Program-made: the position numbers and the translations under genes | Notes under the pieces: model-generated | Databases searched by the model: none | The model's input: only the letters and a program-made list of their open reading frames with translations | Told to the model about the DNA's origin: nothing | Shown: piece by piece, positions 16,732 to 24,952 of the stretch | Position numbering within the stretch: position 1 is the stretch's first letter | Layout: each line of letters starts with the position of its first letter | Assembly (NCBI RefSeq): GCF_005930475.1 | Contig: NZ_SJEW01000025.1 | Span: 1 to 64,000, forward strand | Reading direction: 5' to 3' | Length of the DNA stretch: 64,000 bases | Source: Modestobacter altitudinis | GTDB lineage: Bacteria; Actinomycetota; Actinomycetes; Mycobacteriales; Geodermatophilaceae

Positions 16732-18882
16732 GTGCTCGACTCCCTCGCCCGCTGGTGCGTCCGGTCGCGACGGCTCGTCGTCGCGCTGTGGCTGGTCGCC
16801 GTCGTCGGGCTCTCCGTCCTCGCCGGTGCCTTCGCCGGCCCCACCAGCGACGACTTCACGCTGCCCGGCTCGGAGAGCACCCGCGCCGCGGACCTGCTCG
16901 CCGACGCCGGCTTCCAGGCCCGCTCGGGCTACCAGGCCCAGGTGGTGCTGCACCGGACCGACGGTCTCGACGACCCGGCGGTCCGCGCGGCGGCCGCCGA
17001 GCTGGCGGCCGACATCACCGACCAGGTGCCCGGCGCCGAGGTCGTCTCCCCGTTCGACCCGGGCGGCGCTCAGCAGGTCTCGTCCGACGGCACCATCGGC
17101 TACCTGCAGGTCGACCTCCCGCAGCGCACCGTCGAGGAGCTCACCGAGGTCAGCGACACGATGGGCGCGCTGCGCGAGGACGTCGACGTCCCCGGGCTGC
17201 AGGTGGAGGTCGGCGGTCTGGTGCTCGACGAGGAGGCCACCGGCGGGCCGCCCGCCGAGGTGATCGGCGTGATCGCCGCGGCGCTGATCCTGTTCGTGGC
17301 GTTCGGCTCGCTGCTGGCGATGGCCCTGCCGCTGGTGGTCGGCGTGCTCGGCGCGTTCTGCGGCATCGCCGCGATCGAGCTGGCCGCACACGTCATCGAC
17401 GTGCCGAGCTTCGCCGGCGCCGCCGCCGGGATGATCGCCATCGGCGTCGGCATCGACTACTCGCTGTTGCAGGTGACCCGGTACCGCGAGGCGCTGCGCG
17501 GCGGGCTGCCGGTCGTCGAGGCGGTCGTGCTGGCCCAGCGCACCGCCGGCCGCTCGGTGCTCTTCGCCGGCACGACCGTGGTGATCGCCTCGCTGGGGCT
17601 GGTGTTCATGGGCCTGGCGCTGATCACCGGAGTCGCCATCGGGATCGCCGTCGCGGTGCTGGTCACCATGCTGGCCGCGGTCACCCTGCTGCCGGCGCTG
17701 CTGGGGTTCGCCGGCCCGCGGCTGGGCCGGGTCCGGAGCCGGCGCGGCGCCGACGAGGGGTCGACCGCGGCGCGCTGGGCGCGGGCGGTGCAGCGCCGGC
17801 CGGCGGTCTGGGCGGTGGGCTCGCTGACCGCGCTGGTGCTCCTCGCCGTCCCGGTGCTGGACCTGCGGCTCGGTTTCAGCGACGCCGGCACGCTCAGCAC
17901 CGACAGCACCGCCCGCCGGGCCTACGACCTGCTCGGCGAGGGCTTCGGGCCGGGCGTCAACGGGCCGATGGTCGTCGCCGTCTCCGCTCCGGACGCCGGG
18001 GCGGTCGCGGCCGACCTGGCCGGCGGGATCGGTGCCGACCCCGGCGTCGCCTCGGTCGGCCCGCCGGTCGTGTCCGCCGACGGCGGGACGGCGCTGCTGC
18101 AGGTGCTGCCGTCGTCGGCCCCGCGCGAGGAGGCCACCACCGACCTGGTGCACCGGCTGCGCGACGACGTCGTCCCGGCGGCTGCAGGGGAGGCCGAGGT
18201 GGCGATAGGCGGTGCCCAGCCGGCCGCGATCGACTTCGCCGACTACACCGCCGAGCGGCTGCCGGTCTTCCTCACCGTGGTGCTCGGGCTGTCGTTCCTG
18301 CTGCTCGTGCTGGTCTTCCGCGGGTTGCTGGTCGCGCTCAAGGCGGTGGTGGTGAACCTGCTGTCGCTGGCCGCGGCGTTCGGCGCGGTGGTCGCGGTCT
18401 TCCAGTGGGGCTGGGGGGCGGACCTGCTCGGCGTGGAGGGGGAGGCGCCGGTGGAGGCCTGGGTGCCGATGATGCTGATCGCGATCGTGTTCGGGCTCTC
18501 GATGGACTACGAGGTCTTCCTGCTGTCGCGGATCCGCGAGGAGTACGACCGGAGCGGGGACAACGCCAGCGCGGTGACCCTCGGCCTGGCCCGGACGGCG
18601 CGGGTGATCACCGCGGCGGCAGCGATCATGGTGTGCGTCTTCGGCAGCTTCGTGTTCGGCTCGACCCGGGAGCTGCAGCTGTTCGGCTTCGGACTCGCCG
18701 TCGCGGTGCTGATCGACGCCACGCTGGTCCGGCTGGTGCTGGTGCCGGCGGCGATGGAGCTGCTCGGCCGGGCGAACTGGTGGCTGCCGCGCCGGCTGGA
18801 CCGGGCCCTACCGCACCTCACGGTGGAGACACCGGTCGAGGACCGCGCCCGGGAGGATGTCGTCCCTGCCGGCACTCGGTGA
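16732..18882 (+). CDS. MMPL-family RND transporter
   Basis: The 716-aa protein has the twofold MMPL/RND layout: one N-terminal helix, a periplasmic-side loop (about 35-170), five to six helices with GVGIDYSLLQVTRYRE (the Asp-Tyr proton-relay pair), then a second repeat with GLSMDYEVFLLSRIREEY, and a short basic tail. Such proteins export lipids, siderophores or drugs using the proton gradient. The GTG start follows GGAGCT by 5 bp. It diverges from the kinase/regulator pair, which probably controls it. Full length for the smaller actinobacterial MMPL class. Confidence 0.92.
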   Translation: MLDSLARWCVRSRRLVVALWLVAVVGLSVLAGAFAGPTSDDFTLPGSESTRAADLLADAGFQARSGYQAQVVLHRTDGLDDPAVRAAAAELAADITDQVPGAEVVSPFDPGGAQQVSSDGTIGYLQVDLPQRTVEELTEVSDTMGALREDVDVPGLQVEVGGLVLDEEATGGPPAEVIGVIAAALILFVAFGSLLAMALPLVVGVLGAFCGIAAIELAAHVIDVPSFAGAAAGMIAIGVGIDYSLLQVTRYREALRGGLPVVEAVVLAQRTAGRSVLFAGTTVVIASLGLVFMGLALITGVAIGIAVAVLVTMLAAVTLLPALLGFAGPRLGRVRSRRGADEGSTAARWARAVQRRPAVWAVGSLTALVLLAVPVLDLRLGFSDAGTLSTDSTARRAYDLLGEGFGPGVNGPMVVAVSAPDAGAVAADLAGGIGADPGVASVGPPVVSADGGTALLQVLPSSAPREEATTDLVHRLRDDVVPAAAGEAEVAIGGAQPAAIDFADYTAERLPVFLTVVLGLSFLLLVLVFRGLLVALKAVVVNLLSLAAAFGAVVAVFQWGWGADLLGVEGEAPVEAWVPMMLIAIVFGLSMDYEVFLLSRIREEYDRSGDNASAVTLGLARTARVITAAAAIMVCVFGSFVFGSTRELQLFGFGLAVAVLIDATLVRLVLVPAAMELLGRANWWLPRRLDRALPHLTVETPVEDRAREDVVPAGTR

Positions 18883-18899
18883 CCGCATCCCGGTCAGGC

Positions 18900-18919
18900 G
18901 TTCACCTGATCGGGTGAAC
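18900..18919. promoter_or_regulatory. dyad between MMPL gene and tad locus
   Basis: GTTCACC and GGTGAAC are separated by 6 bases, 18 bp past the MMPL stop and about 80 bp before tadA. It may be a weak terminator or an operator for the tad genes. Confidence 0.35.
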
Positions 18920-18998
18920 GTGGCCGTCCTTCGTCACAGTCTGTCCACAGGGGCCCGGCAGGAGACGGTTCCGTTCCCTTCCAGTCACCGCACTCAAC

Positions 18999-19313
18999 GT
19001 GACCAAGTGGCTGTTCAACGGGGGTGTCGTGCCGGCTGTGAGCTCCGTCGTCGACCTCGTCGACGGCGAAGTGCGGGAGCTGATCCGCCGTCGGGGGCTG
19101 GACCCGTTCACCGACCCGGGGCCGGTGCGCCTCCTCGTCCGGGACGTGGTCGCCGACTACTCGGAACGGTCGCTGTCCTCGGCGCTGCCGCCGACCGGCG
19201 ACCCGGACGGCGTGGCCCGGGACGTCCTGGACCGGGTCGCCGGCTACGGGCCGCTGCAGCGCTGGCTCGACGACCCGGAGGTCGAGGAGATCTGGGTCAA
19301 CGAGCCGGATTAG
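18999..19313 (+). pseudogene. tadA: tadA (cpaF) 5' fragment, cut by element E1
   Basis: This is the first part of a TadA/CpaF secretion ATPase, which powers Tad (Flp) pilus assembly. The text VRELIRRRGLDPF and VLDRVAGYGPLQRWLDDPEVEEIWVNEP is the family's N-terminal domain. It runs into the attL core and then stops after one extra codon (Asp, TAG). The sequence resumes in frame at 46231. The start may be GTG at 18999 or GTG at 19029, which also fits the family. Without its P-loop domain this fragment cannot be a working ATPase. Confidence 0.9.
19291..19308. other. attL core of element E1
   Basis: TCTGGGTCAACGAGCCGG lies inside the tadA codons for WVNEP. The same 18 bases with one change (A for G at position 14) occur at 46231-46248. 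Joining the two copies restores tadA in frame, which marks them as the recombined attachment sites. Confidence 0.88.
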
Positions 19314-19334
19314 GTGAACGTGCAGCTCAGAAGT

Positions 19335-20441
19335 TCAGTTTTGGTCCTGGGTCCGCACTGAGTCCGCAGCTGCAGTGAAGACGAGATCCGTGAGGCTGGC
19401 GGCGCCCGCCCGGGTGCGGTCCTCGGCCGAGGGCCACAGGTGGGAGTAGGTGTCCAGCGTCGTTGACGGCGACCGGTGCCCCAGCGCCCGCTGCACAGTC
19501 ACGACGTCGCAGCCGGCGGCGATCAGGCCGGAGGCGTAGAAGTGTCGGAGCCCGTGCAGATGCAAGGCTGGCGTCTCCGCGGCCTTGGTGGTGGACTGCC
19601 ACCACGAGTTGACGGTGCTGGGCGGGATGGGACGCCCGTCGGCGGTGTAGAACAGCCAGCCCTCGGCCGCCGTTCCAGTTCCTTCAATGTGTCGGGCGAG
19701 CATCTCGACGAGCCGATTCGGCAGGTAGATCGTTCGCTCGGATCCGTACTTCGGCTGCCGGAGTTCGGCAGGACCACCCCGCCGGCGTTGGACCTGTCGG
19801 CGTACCTGCAGTCGGCGCCCGAGGAAGTCGACATCCTCCAGGTTCACTGCAGAGGCTTCGCCTAAACGAAGGCCGGCGAAGGCGCAGACACCCAAGTAGG
19901 CCTGCATGTTGGGGCGAGAGCGATCGATCAGCGCTCGGACCTGGTCGGGTGTCGGGATCTCCATTGCGTGCTCGGCGCGTCGTCGAGCAGGAAGTCGGAG
20001 CCCTGCGGAGGGGTCAATCGCGATGACCCGATCCCGCACCGCGGACTTGAGGGCAGCCCGTACGGCATTGACCCGTGTGGCCACTGTGTTCGGCGCGTAG
20101 CCGTCCGACACCATCGCCTTGACCCACGTCTCCAGGTGCGAAGCGCGAAGGGCCGCCATCGGCACCGCGCCGAATGTCACCTTCCGCCGGACCAGGTCTA
20201 TCTGCACCTCAGTCATCGGCGCCCACACCTGCCGTTCCGACCAAGTCCGGTAATAGGCGTCGAAGGTCGCGCGGCCGGCCTGCGGATCGACGTAGCTGCC
20301 GGTGACCACCGAAGCCGTCACTTCGTCCAGCCACCGCTGCGCGTCGGTCTTTCGTTTGAAGTGGCGGGCGTGTTCCTTGCCGTTCTCGTCCCGGTACCGG
20401 GGGCGGTACGTGCCGTCCGGCCTCCTTGCGATCGACGCCAC
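19335..20441 (-). CDS. int: tyrosine site-specific integrase of E1
   Basis: The 368-aa protein has an N-terminal arm-binding region (PDGTYRPRYRDENGKEHARHF), a SAM-like core-binding domain (about 70-160) and a catalytic domain with all expected residues: Arg in FAGLRLGEA, His/Arg in HLHGLRH, His in LGHRSPS and the nucleophile Tyr in LDTYSHLW. It reads toward attL and ends 27 bp from the core, the usual arrangement. The GTG at 20441 is preferred, because upstream codons to about 20522 encode an Arg run unlike the family; GGAGG lies 10 bp before it. It appears intact, so E1 may still be able to recombine. Confidence 0.9.
   Translation of the reverse strand: MASIARRPDGTYRPRYRDENGKEHARHFKRKTDAQRWLDEVTASVVTGSYVDPQAGRATFDAYYRTWSERQVWAPMTEVQIDLVRRKVTFGAVPMAALRASHLETWVKAMVSDGYAPNTVATRVNAVRAALKSAVRDRVIAIDPSAGLRLPARRRAEHAMEIPTPDQVRALIDRSRPNMQAYLGVCAFAGLRLGEASAVNLEDVDFLGRRLQVRRQVQRRRGGPAELRQPKYGSERTIYLPNRLVEMLARHIEGTGTAAEGWLFYTADGRPIPPSTVNSWWQSTTKAAETPALHLHGLRHFYASGLIAAGCDVVTVQRALGHRSPSTTLDTYSHLWPSAEDRTRAGAASLTDLVFTAAADSVRTQDQN
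19351..19368. repeat. GTCCGCA arm-type repeats, left end of E1
   Basis: Two GTCCGCA copies (19351-19357 and 19362-19368) are 11 bp apart, within the 3' end of the integrase gene and about 45 bp from the attL core. Three more occur near attR (46097-46123). Direct 7-bp repeats at both element ends fit arm-type integrase binding sites. Confidence 0.5.
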
Positions 20442-20675
20442 CGCTGACCGCCTCCGTCTCCGTCTCCGTCTCCTCGAGCCGGACCTTCGACCGTCGCAGT
20501 CTCGACTCCCCACTGACCCCAACGGTGCCGTCTCGCGGAAGGGTCAGCCGACTCCGCGTTGGCATCCGGCTTCCGCGAACTTGCGAGTGGAGCCGCCCAT
20601 CCTTACACCCTGCTGACTGCGGGCTCCACCCGTTGGTCAGCGGCCGGCTGCCGCTGCGGCGCGCTGGTGATCGGC

Positions 20676-20897
20676 TCAGGCGTGCAGGTCGTCGCGGCGG
20701 TAGAGGACGCGGCGGCCGAGGCGGAAGCTGCGCGGGCCGGTGCCCAGGTGGCGCCAGTACCGGAGGGTGGCGACAGGAGCGCGGAGGAGTTCGGCGGCTT
20801 CGGCGGCTTCGGCGATGGTGAACAGCTCTCGATCGTGGCGGGGTTGCCGTCGGGCATGGCTGACTTCGGTGTGGTCGGGTGGGCTGGGCCCCGTCAC
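20676..20897 (-). CDS. xis: excisionase-like HTH protein
   Basis: The roughly 73-aa product carries a winged-helix excisionase fold: ELFTIAEAAEAAELLRAPVATLRYWRHLGTG is the HTH and RRVLYRRDDLHA the wing and end helix. Excisionases steer the integrase toward removal of the element. It lies upstream of the integrase on the same strand, with a gap of about 230 bp. The start is uncertain (GTG 20897 or TTG 20912). Confidence 0.75.
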   Translation of the reverse strand: MTGPSPPDHTEVSHARRQPRHDRELFTIAEAAEAAELLRAPVATLRYWRHLGTGPRSFRLGRRVLYRRDDLHA

Positions 20898-21032
20898 CTC
20901 AGAAGGCGCCAAAATGAAGCCCGTGCTGACAGCGGAGCGCCAGATCCTGCAGAAGTTCTCTAGTTGTCCTCCGGCGTCCGCTTTCCAGTACCGCGTCCGG
21001 CAACGACAGCAAATACGCGGATGATCACCGTT

Positions 21033-21361
21033 ATGGCTACCAAGACCTCCGTCCTCATCGACGACCTGGACGGCGAGACCTCCGCCGACACTACTGTCAG
21101 CTTCGGTCTCGACGGCAAAAGCTACGAGATCGACGTTCGGACAAAGCCGCTGAATTCTGCGACGCCCTGTCGAAGTATGTCTCGCCGGGTCGTAAGTCCG
21201 GCTCGACGAGCAAGGCGCGGGCTGCTGTTCGCCACGCGACCACAGACTCGATCGACCCCGCGGCCGTCCGAGCTTGGGCCAAGAGTCAGGGCATCGACGT
21301 TTCTCCGCGCGGCCGCACCAAGAGCGACGTGGTCAAGCAATTTCGGGCTGCCGGCAACTGA
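21033..21361 (+). pseudogene. lsr2: lsr2-like nucleoid protein gene, one frameshift
   Basis: Lsr2 proteins bind AT-rich DNA and silence foreign genes. Here the N-terminal dimerisation part (SVLIDDLDG, TTVSFGLDGKSYEIDV) is in one frame. After about base 21140 the C-terminal DNA-binding part continues in another frame (SIDPAAVRAWAKSQGIDVSPRGRT, the last segment containing the minor-groove RGR hook) to a stop at 21361. One missing base in the run at 21138-21141 explains the change. Both halves are otherwise well conserved, so decay is recent or it is a sequencing error. An island-borne Lsr2 could have silenced E1 cargo or host genes. Confidence 0.8.
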
Positions 21362-21506
21362 AGGGGAGCTCTGGGCGCTTGCTCCTGGGCTCCTGATTCC
21401 GCCTCCCCGGCGGCGCCGCCGCCGCACGGTCGTCCGGACCCTGTCGGCGGGGCCTCCGGCGGCCTAAGCTCGTTCTCCTGGGCGTCGAGGGGGATGCCCC
21501 TGGACC

Positions 21507-22091
21507 ATGCATGCATACCGGTTGGCCGCGTCTTGTCTCACCGGCTGCGCACTGCTCGCGGCCTGCGCCGGTCCGGGTACCGGCACTCCTACCCGGGCCG
21601 CGGTGGCGTCGGTAGCCCCGGCGTCGATAGCCCCGGCGTCGATAGCCCCGGCGTCGGTAGCCCCGGCGTCTGTGGACTGTAAGGCCGTCGCCTACCCGGC
21701 CGCCGGGTGCATGTCGCGATCGGAGTGGCTGGCACTCGGCGTCGGTGCGCAGGACTGGGACGCCGCGCATGTCCACGTCCAGACGGCGGAGCTGACGGGG
21801 GACGGCACGCCCGAGGTAGTCGTGCAGCTCGCCTGCCCCTGGCCGACCGGGGGCAGCCCGGACGTGGTGGTGGTGTTCACCCCCGACGGCAGCAAGCTGC
21901 TCGGGCGCCTCCGAGAGAACCTCTGGTTCCAGAGGGCGACGGTGACCACCGACGGCGGGAGGGTGACGATCGCCGGCCCGACGGTAGCCGGCGAGGACCC
22001 CCTATGCTGCCCGGCCCACCACGGGCAGATGACCTTCCGCTGGAACGGAGCGCGGTTCGTGGCCGACGAGGTCGTGCAGACGCCATCGTGA
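21507..22091 (+). CDS. lipoprotein with repeated linker
   Basis: The 194-aa product has a signal peptide with lipobox (LLAACAG, Cys about residue 21). A linker encoded by four tandem 15-bp repeats follows, then a globular domain with several Cys (DCKAVAYPAAGC, LACPW, PLCCPAHHG) that should be disulfide-bonded. The text VQTAELTGDGTPEVVVQLAC recalls lipoproteins of the LppP/LprE kind, but the role is unknown. It sits within E1, just after the lsr2 remnant, and has host-like GC. Confidence 0.75.
   Translation: MHAYRLAASCLTGCALLAACAGPGTGTPTRAAVASVAPASIAPASIAPASVAPASVDCKAVAYPAAGCMSRSEWLALGVGAQDWDAAHVHVQTAELTGDGTPEVVVQLACPWPTGGSPDVVVVFTPDGSKLLGRLRENLWFQRATVTTDGGRVTIAGPTVAGEDPLCCPAHHGQMTFRWNGARFVADEVVQTPS
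21611..21670 (+). repeat. four tandem 15-bp repeats in the lipoprotein linker
   Basis: The unit GRTAGCCCCGGCGTC occurs four times exactly in register (21611, 21626, 21641, 21656), coding for a Ser-Val/Ile-Ala-Pro-Ala linker. Copy number is likely variable between strains through slippage. Confidence 0.85.
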
Positions 22092-22389
22092 CCGGCCGCC
22101 GGAGCTCCCGGGCCAACAGCGCCGGACGTCGATCCTCCGCGGGGCACTCCAGGTCACCTGATCGCTTGGTCCTGCCGGTGACGCCGCGTCTCGTTTGTCA
22201 ACAGATCGCTGACAGACGTCTCGCGGACCGGTCGGTTCTCCTTCGGCCTAGATCCACCGCCGATCTTGGTCCGGTCCGCCAGCCGGTGATCTGATCTTGA
22301 TTGCCGGATGTGGGCGCGGGTGAGCTGCCGGTCTGTCCGGCTCTGCCACTGTCGGTTTGCGGTCGGGCCTGTGAGGCGGATGGTCGCGG

Positions 22390-22773
22390 TCAGGCCGCCG
22401 CTGGTGGTCCGCAGGTTGCGTCGAACAGCTGGGTTTAGGCGGTCTCCCACGGCCAGTCTCGAGGCCGGTGCAGCCGCCGCCGCCGGGCGGAGTGGGCGAT
22501 CCGGGCCGGGATGGCGATGAGCTGGGTGCGGATCGTGGCAATGCGGGCCTTGGCGTAGAAGGCCCCGGCCAGGTCGCCAGCGGCCCGGGTGAGGTTGAAC
22601 GCGATGGCCGCGTAGACCAGCCAGGCGGCGTTCGCGGTGAACTTTCTCGACGGTAGGTGGGCCAGCGGTCCTGCCTTGAACTCGGCGATGACCTGCTCGA
22701 CGAGCGCGTGATCCCGGTGGGCGGCCTCGGCGTCCAGCATCGACAGCGATGAGTCGGTGACTTTTCTCCCCAA
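22390..22773 (-). pseudogene. IS1380-family transposase, 3' remnant
   Basis: The text HRDHALVEQVIAEFKAGPLAHLPS, TANAAWLVYAAIAFNLTRAAGDLAG and RTQLIAIPARIAHSARR is the C-terminal third of IS1380-type (DDE) transposases. A TAA interrupts the last helix at about 22436, and reading continues (TQLFDATCGPPAA) to the original stop near 22390. The N-terminal two thirds are gone; an ISAs1 remnant abuts directly. Confidence 0.8.
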
Positions 22774-23838
22774 GATGTCAAATGGTCTTCACCCTCGGTG
22801 ACGTCGGGGACCCAGTGGGGCCGGTTTTCCTTCGCCCAGTGCGACCGGATCCAGGAGGCCAATAGCCGTGGGTCGGCGTCGCGGTGCCCCCGGAGAGGTC
22901 CGCGCGTAGACCGTCTCCACCGACGGGTGTGCCGTGCCGCTGCGCCGAAGCCGGCGGATGACTTTGATGGCCGCGCTCCGTGCGGGAACAGCCGTGCCTC
23001 CAGCGTCCCGTCCAGGTCGATGACCTTGATCGATTGGAACTCTATCTGGCCCTGGTCCCGGTGGCGTTCGATCAGCCCCGGGGCTTGCGCCCAGGGCAGC
23101 CGAGCCAGCGCGCGTCGCAGGACGGGTGGTTGCCTTTGACCGTGAACAGTAGTGCGCGCCGCGGCCGTGCAGATAGGCGGCCTGGGCGCGCCGGCAGTGC
23201 AGCGCATTCGCGGTGACTACCACACCGCGCAGGTCAGGCAGGGTGTTCAGGACGAGGGCGAACGCGGCCAGCTCATCACCTTCGGCCACCTCGGCCTGGG
23301 CGAAGACCAGCCCGTGAGCGTGTTCGAACACCGCGACCAGCTTGGCCTGCCCGCCGTTGCCGATGCGGGCACCGCGCAGCGTCTTGCCATCAAAGGCCAG
23401 TACCGTCCGGTCCTCGGCGACCGGATGACCGGCATCGCCGCTGGTGGCCGGTGCCGGCTGCGCGCCCGCGCGACCGGCCAGCACCCAACGGGTGAGCGCC
23501 TGCTGCAAGACGGTCATCTCCACCGCGCCCAGCACCCAGGCGAGCGTGGCCGCATGCGGACTGGACCGGCAGATGGTGACCGGCGCGTCGACGTGGCGGG
23601 CCCACTGCGCGATCGCGGCGTAGGAGCGGGCACCGGCCAGCTCCGCGCCGACGGCAACGTAGAGAATCGATTGCAGACTGTGACGGCACCCGCGGGCCTT
23701 CCGCGGATCAGGAACCGCCGACAGGGCCTGCAGCAGCGTCGTTGACTCGGCCACGCCCAGCGGCTGGGCAGGCAGTTCGACGGTGCGGACAGCGTCCTGC
23801 ACCACTGACGAGGAGGATGAACAGGCGGGCACGGGCAC
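22770..23838 (-). pseudogene. ISAs1-family transposase, multiply frameshifted
   Basis: The N-terminal part (LLQALSAVPDPRKARGCRHSLQSIL and LAFDGKTLRGARI, with the first catalytic Asp) is intact. Then the frame changes near 23150, 22960 and 22900, so that GQIEFQSIKVIDLDG, HPSVETVYA and ADPRLLASWIRSHWAKENRPHW, all ISAs1 hallmarks, lie in different frames. The 3' end is replaced by the IS1380 remnant. It cannot make transposase. Confidence 0.82.
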
Positions 23839-24335
23839 TCCGCTAGTGACCGGATGGCCTTCAGCACCTTCAAATCATCACACCGCCCGGGCACGCCCTA
23901 ACCTTGCAGGTCACACGCCCATCCCACGACTTTGCAGCTGCCTTGCCAGCAACCGAGAGGAGCAATCATGCACGCCGAACGGTCACTTGGTATTGCGGGA
24001 TACCAACGAACCCGCCTCGCTGCAACTTGAATTCGGTCACGGTGAACGTCTCAGGCACGTTGGAAGTCGGGGGCGGTAATGCTTGCAGCACTGCGTCCTC
24101 AAAGGAGGTGAATGAGGTTCCCGAAAATTCTTCGGACGGATTCATGACTCTCTCACTGTTCGGTTCTTGGCGTAGTTTGCCTTGCGTGTAGGCGGGCTTC
24201 TTGTCTGGTCCTCCGGCTTGTCGCGGCGGTCGGCGTGGTAGCCGCCGCAGGCGCTATTGGTCCCACGTACCTGGTCGGCGGCTACATCTACCGCCTCTCG
24301 CCTTCGACCCGGTAGAATCAAGTTCGTAGCACTAC
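23839..24335. other. no gene seen
   Basis: About 500 bp between the ISAs1 remnant and the next gene hold no ORF with credible composition or ribosome site, and no repeat that I can see. GC is lower than in host DNA. Confidence 0.5.
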
Positions 24336-24884
24336 TCACGCGATCTTGACCCAGGAGCCGGGAGATCCGCCGCTCTTGCAAAGGTAAAGGTCGACTCTTG
24401 AGTCAAGGTATAGCTCTCCAGCAAGGTGTACGTGAGTTGCACTTGTGCTCGTAGGCGGCCCCGCACTTGAGCTCGGCGTGATCCGAATCTGAGTGTATTC
24501 GCCGGATACAGTCAAGCCTATGCCTGCGCGTCCGTCGGCGTCGACGGCAATACCCTGTGGTCCACCGTTATAGTTGATGCCTTGGACGCCGTAGCACGGG
24601 CCCGCCGGAGTTGAACTGCTCGGGCCGCCAAGGCCCATGACGCCCACAATCCGCCCATATCCTTGAACGCCATACGATCCGTTACTCGAGTTGGCGTAAG
24701 CCCGAACGCCCACTCCATTAGGCGTATCGGATGAGGATTGAATGCCGATAACTCCCGGGCTTCCGGTAACGTTGTTCGCCCTCACGTATAGGCCGACTCC
24801 CACACCTGGTATGTCGACGTCTAGGATGGTGGAATCGGACGACTGGTTGGTCGCCCCGAGGATTAATGGCTGCCCACTAGTCAT
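24336..24884 (-). CDS. Gly-rich repeat protein with conserved C-terminal tag
   Basis: The 182-aa protein has short Gly-centred repeats (GVGVGLYV, SPGVIGIQ, NGVGVRAY, SYGVQGYG, GVMGLGG, CYGVQGIN) suited to a beta-helix or shaft. It ends in HVHLAGELYLDSRVDLYLC and GSWVKIA. That ending occurs in a widespread group of actinobacterial hypothetical proteins, from memory of the family. No signal peptide is visible. The function is unknown; the fold could suit a fibre or tail-like part. Base composition is clearly less GC-rich than in the host genes. Confidence 0.7.
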   Translation of the reverse strand: MTSGQPLILGATNQSSDSTILDVDIPGVGVGLYVRANNVTGSPGVIGIQSSSDTPNGVGVRAYANSSNGSYGVQGYGRIVGVMGLGGPSSSTPAGPCYGVQGINYNGGPQGIAVDADGRAGIGLTVSGEYTQIRITPSSSAGPPTSTSATHVHLAGELYLDSRVDLYLCKSGGSPGSWVKIA

Positions 24885-24952
24885 GTCAGCTCCTTAGCGC
24901 GCTAGTTGTGCGATGTTCACTGCAAACGGAATGAACAATCGCCTCCCGGTCC

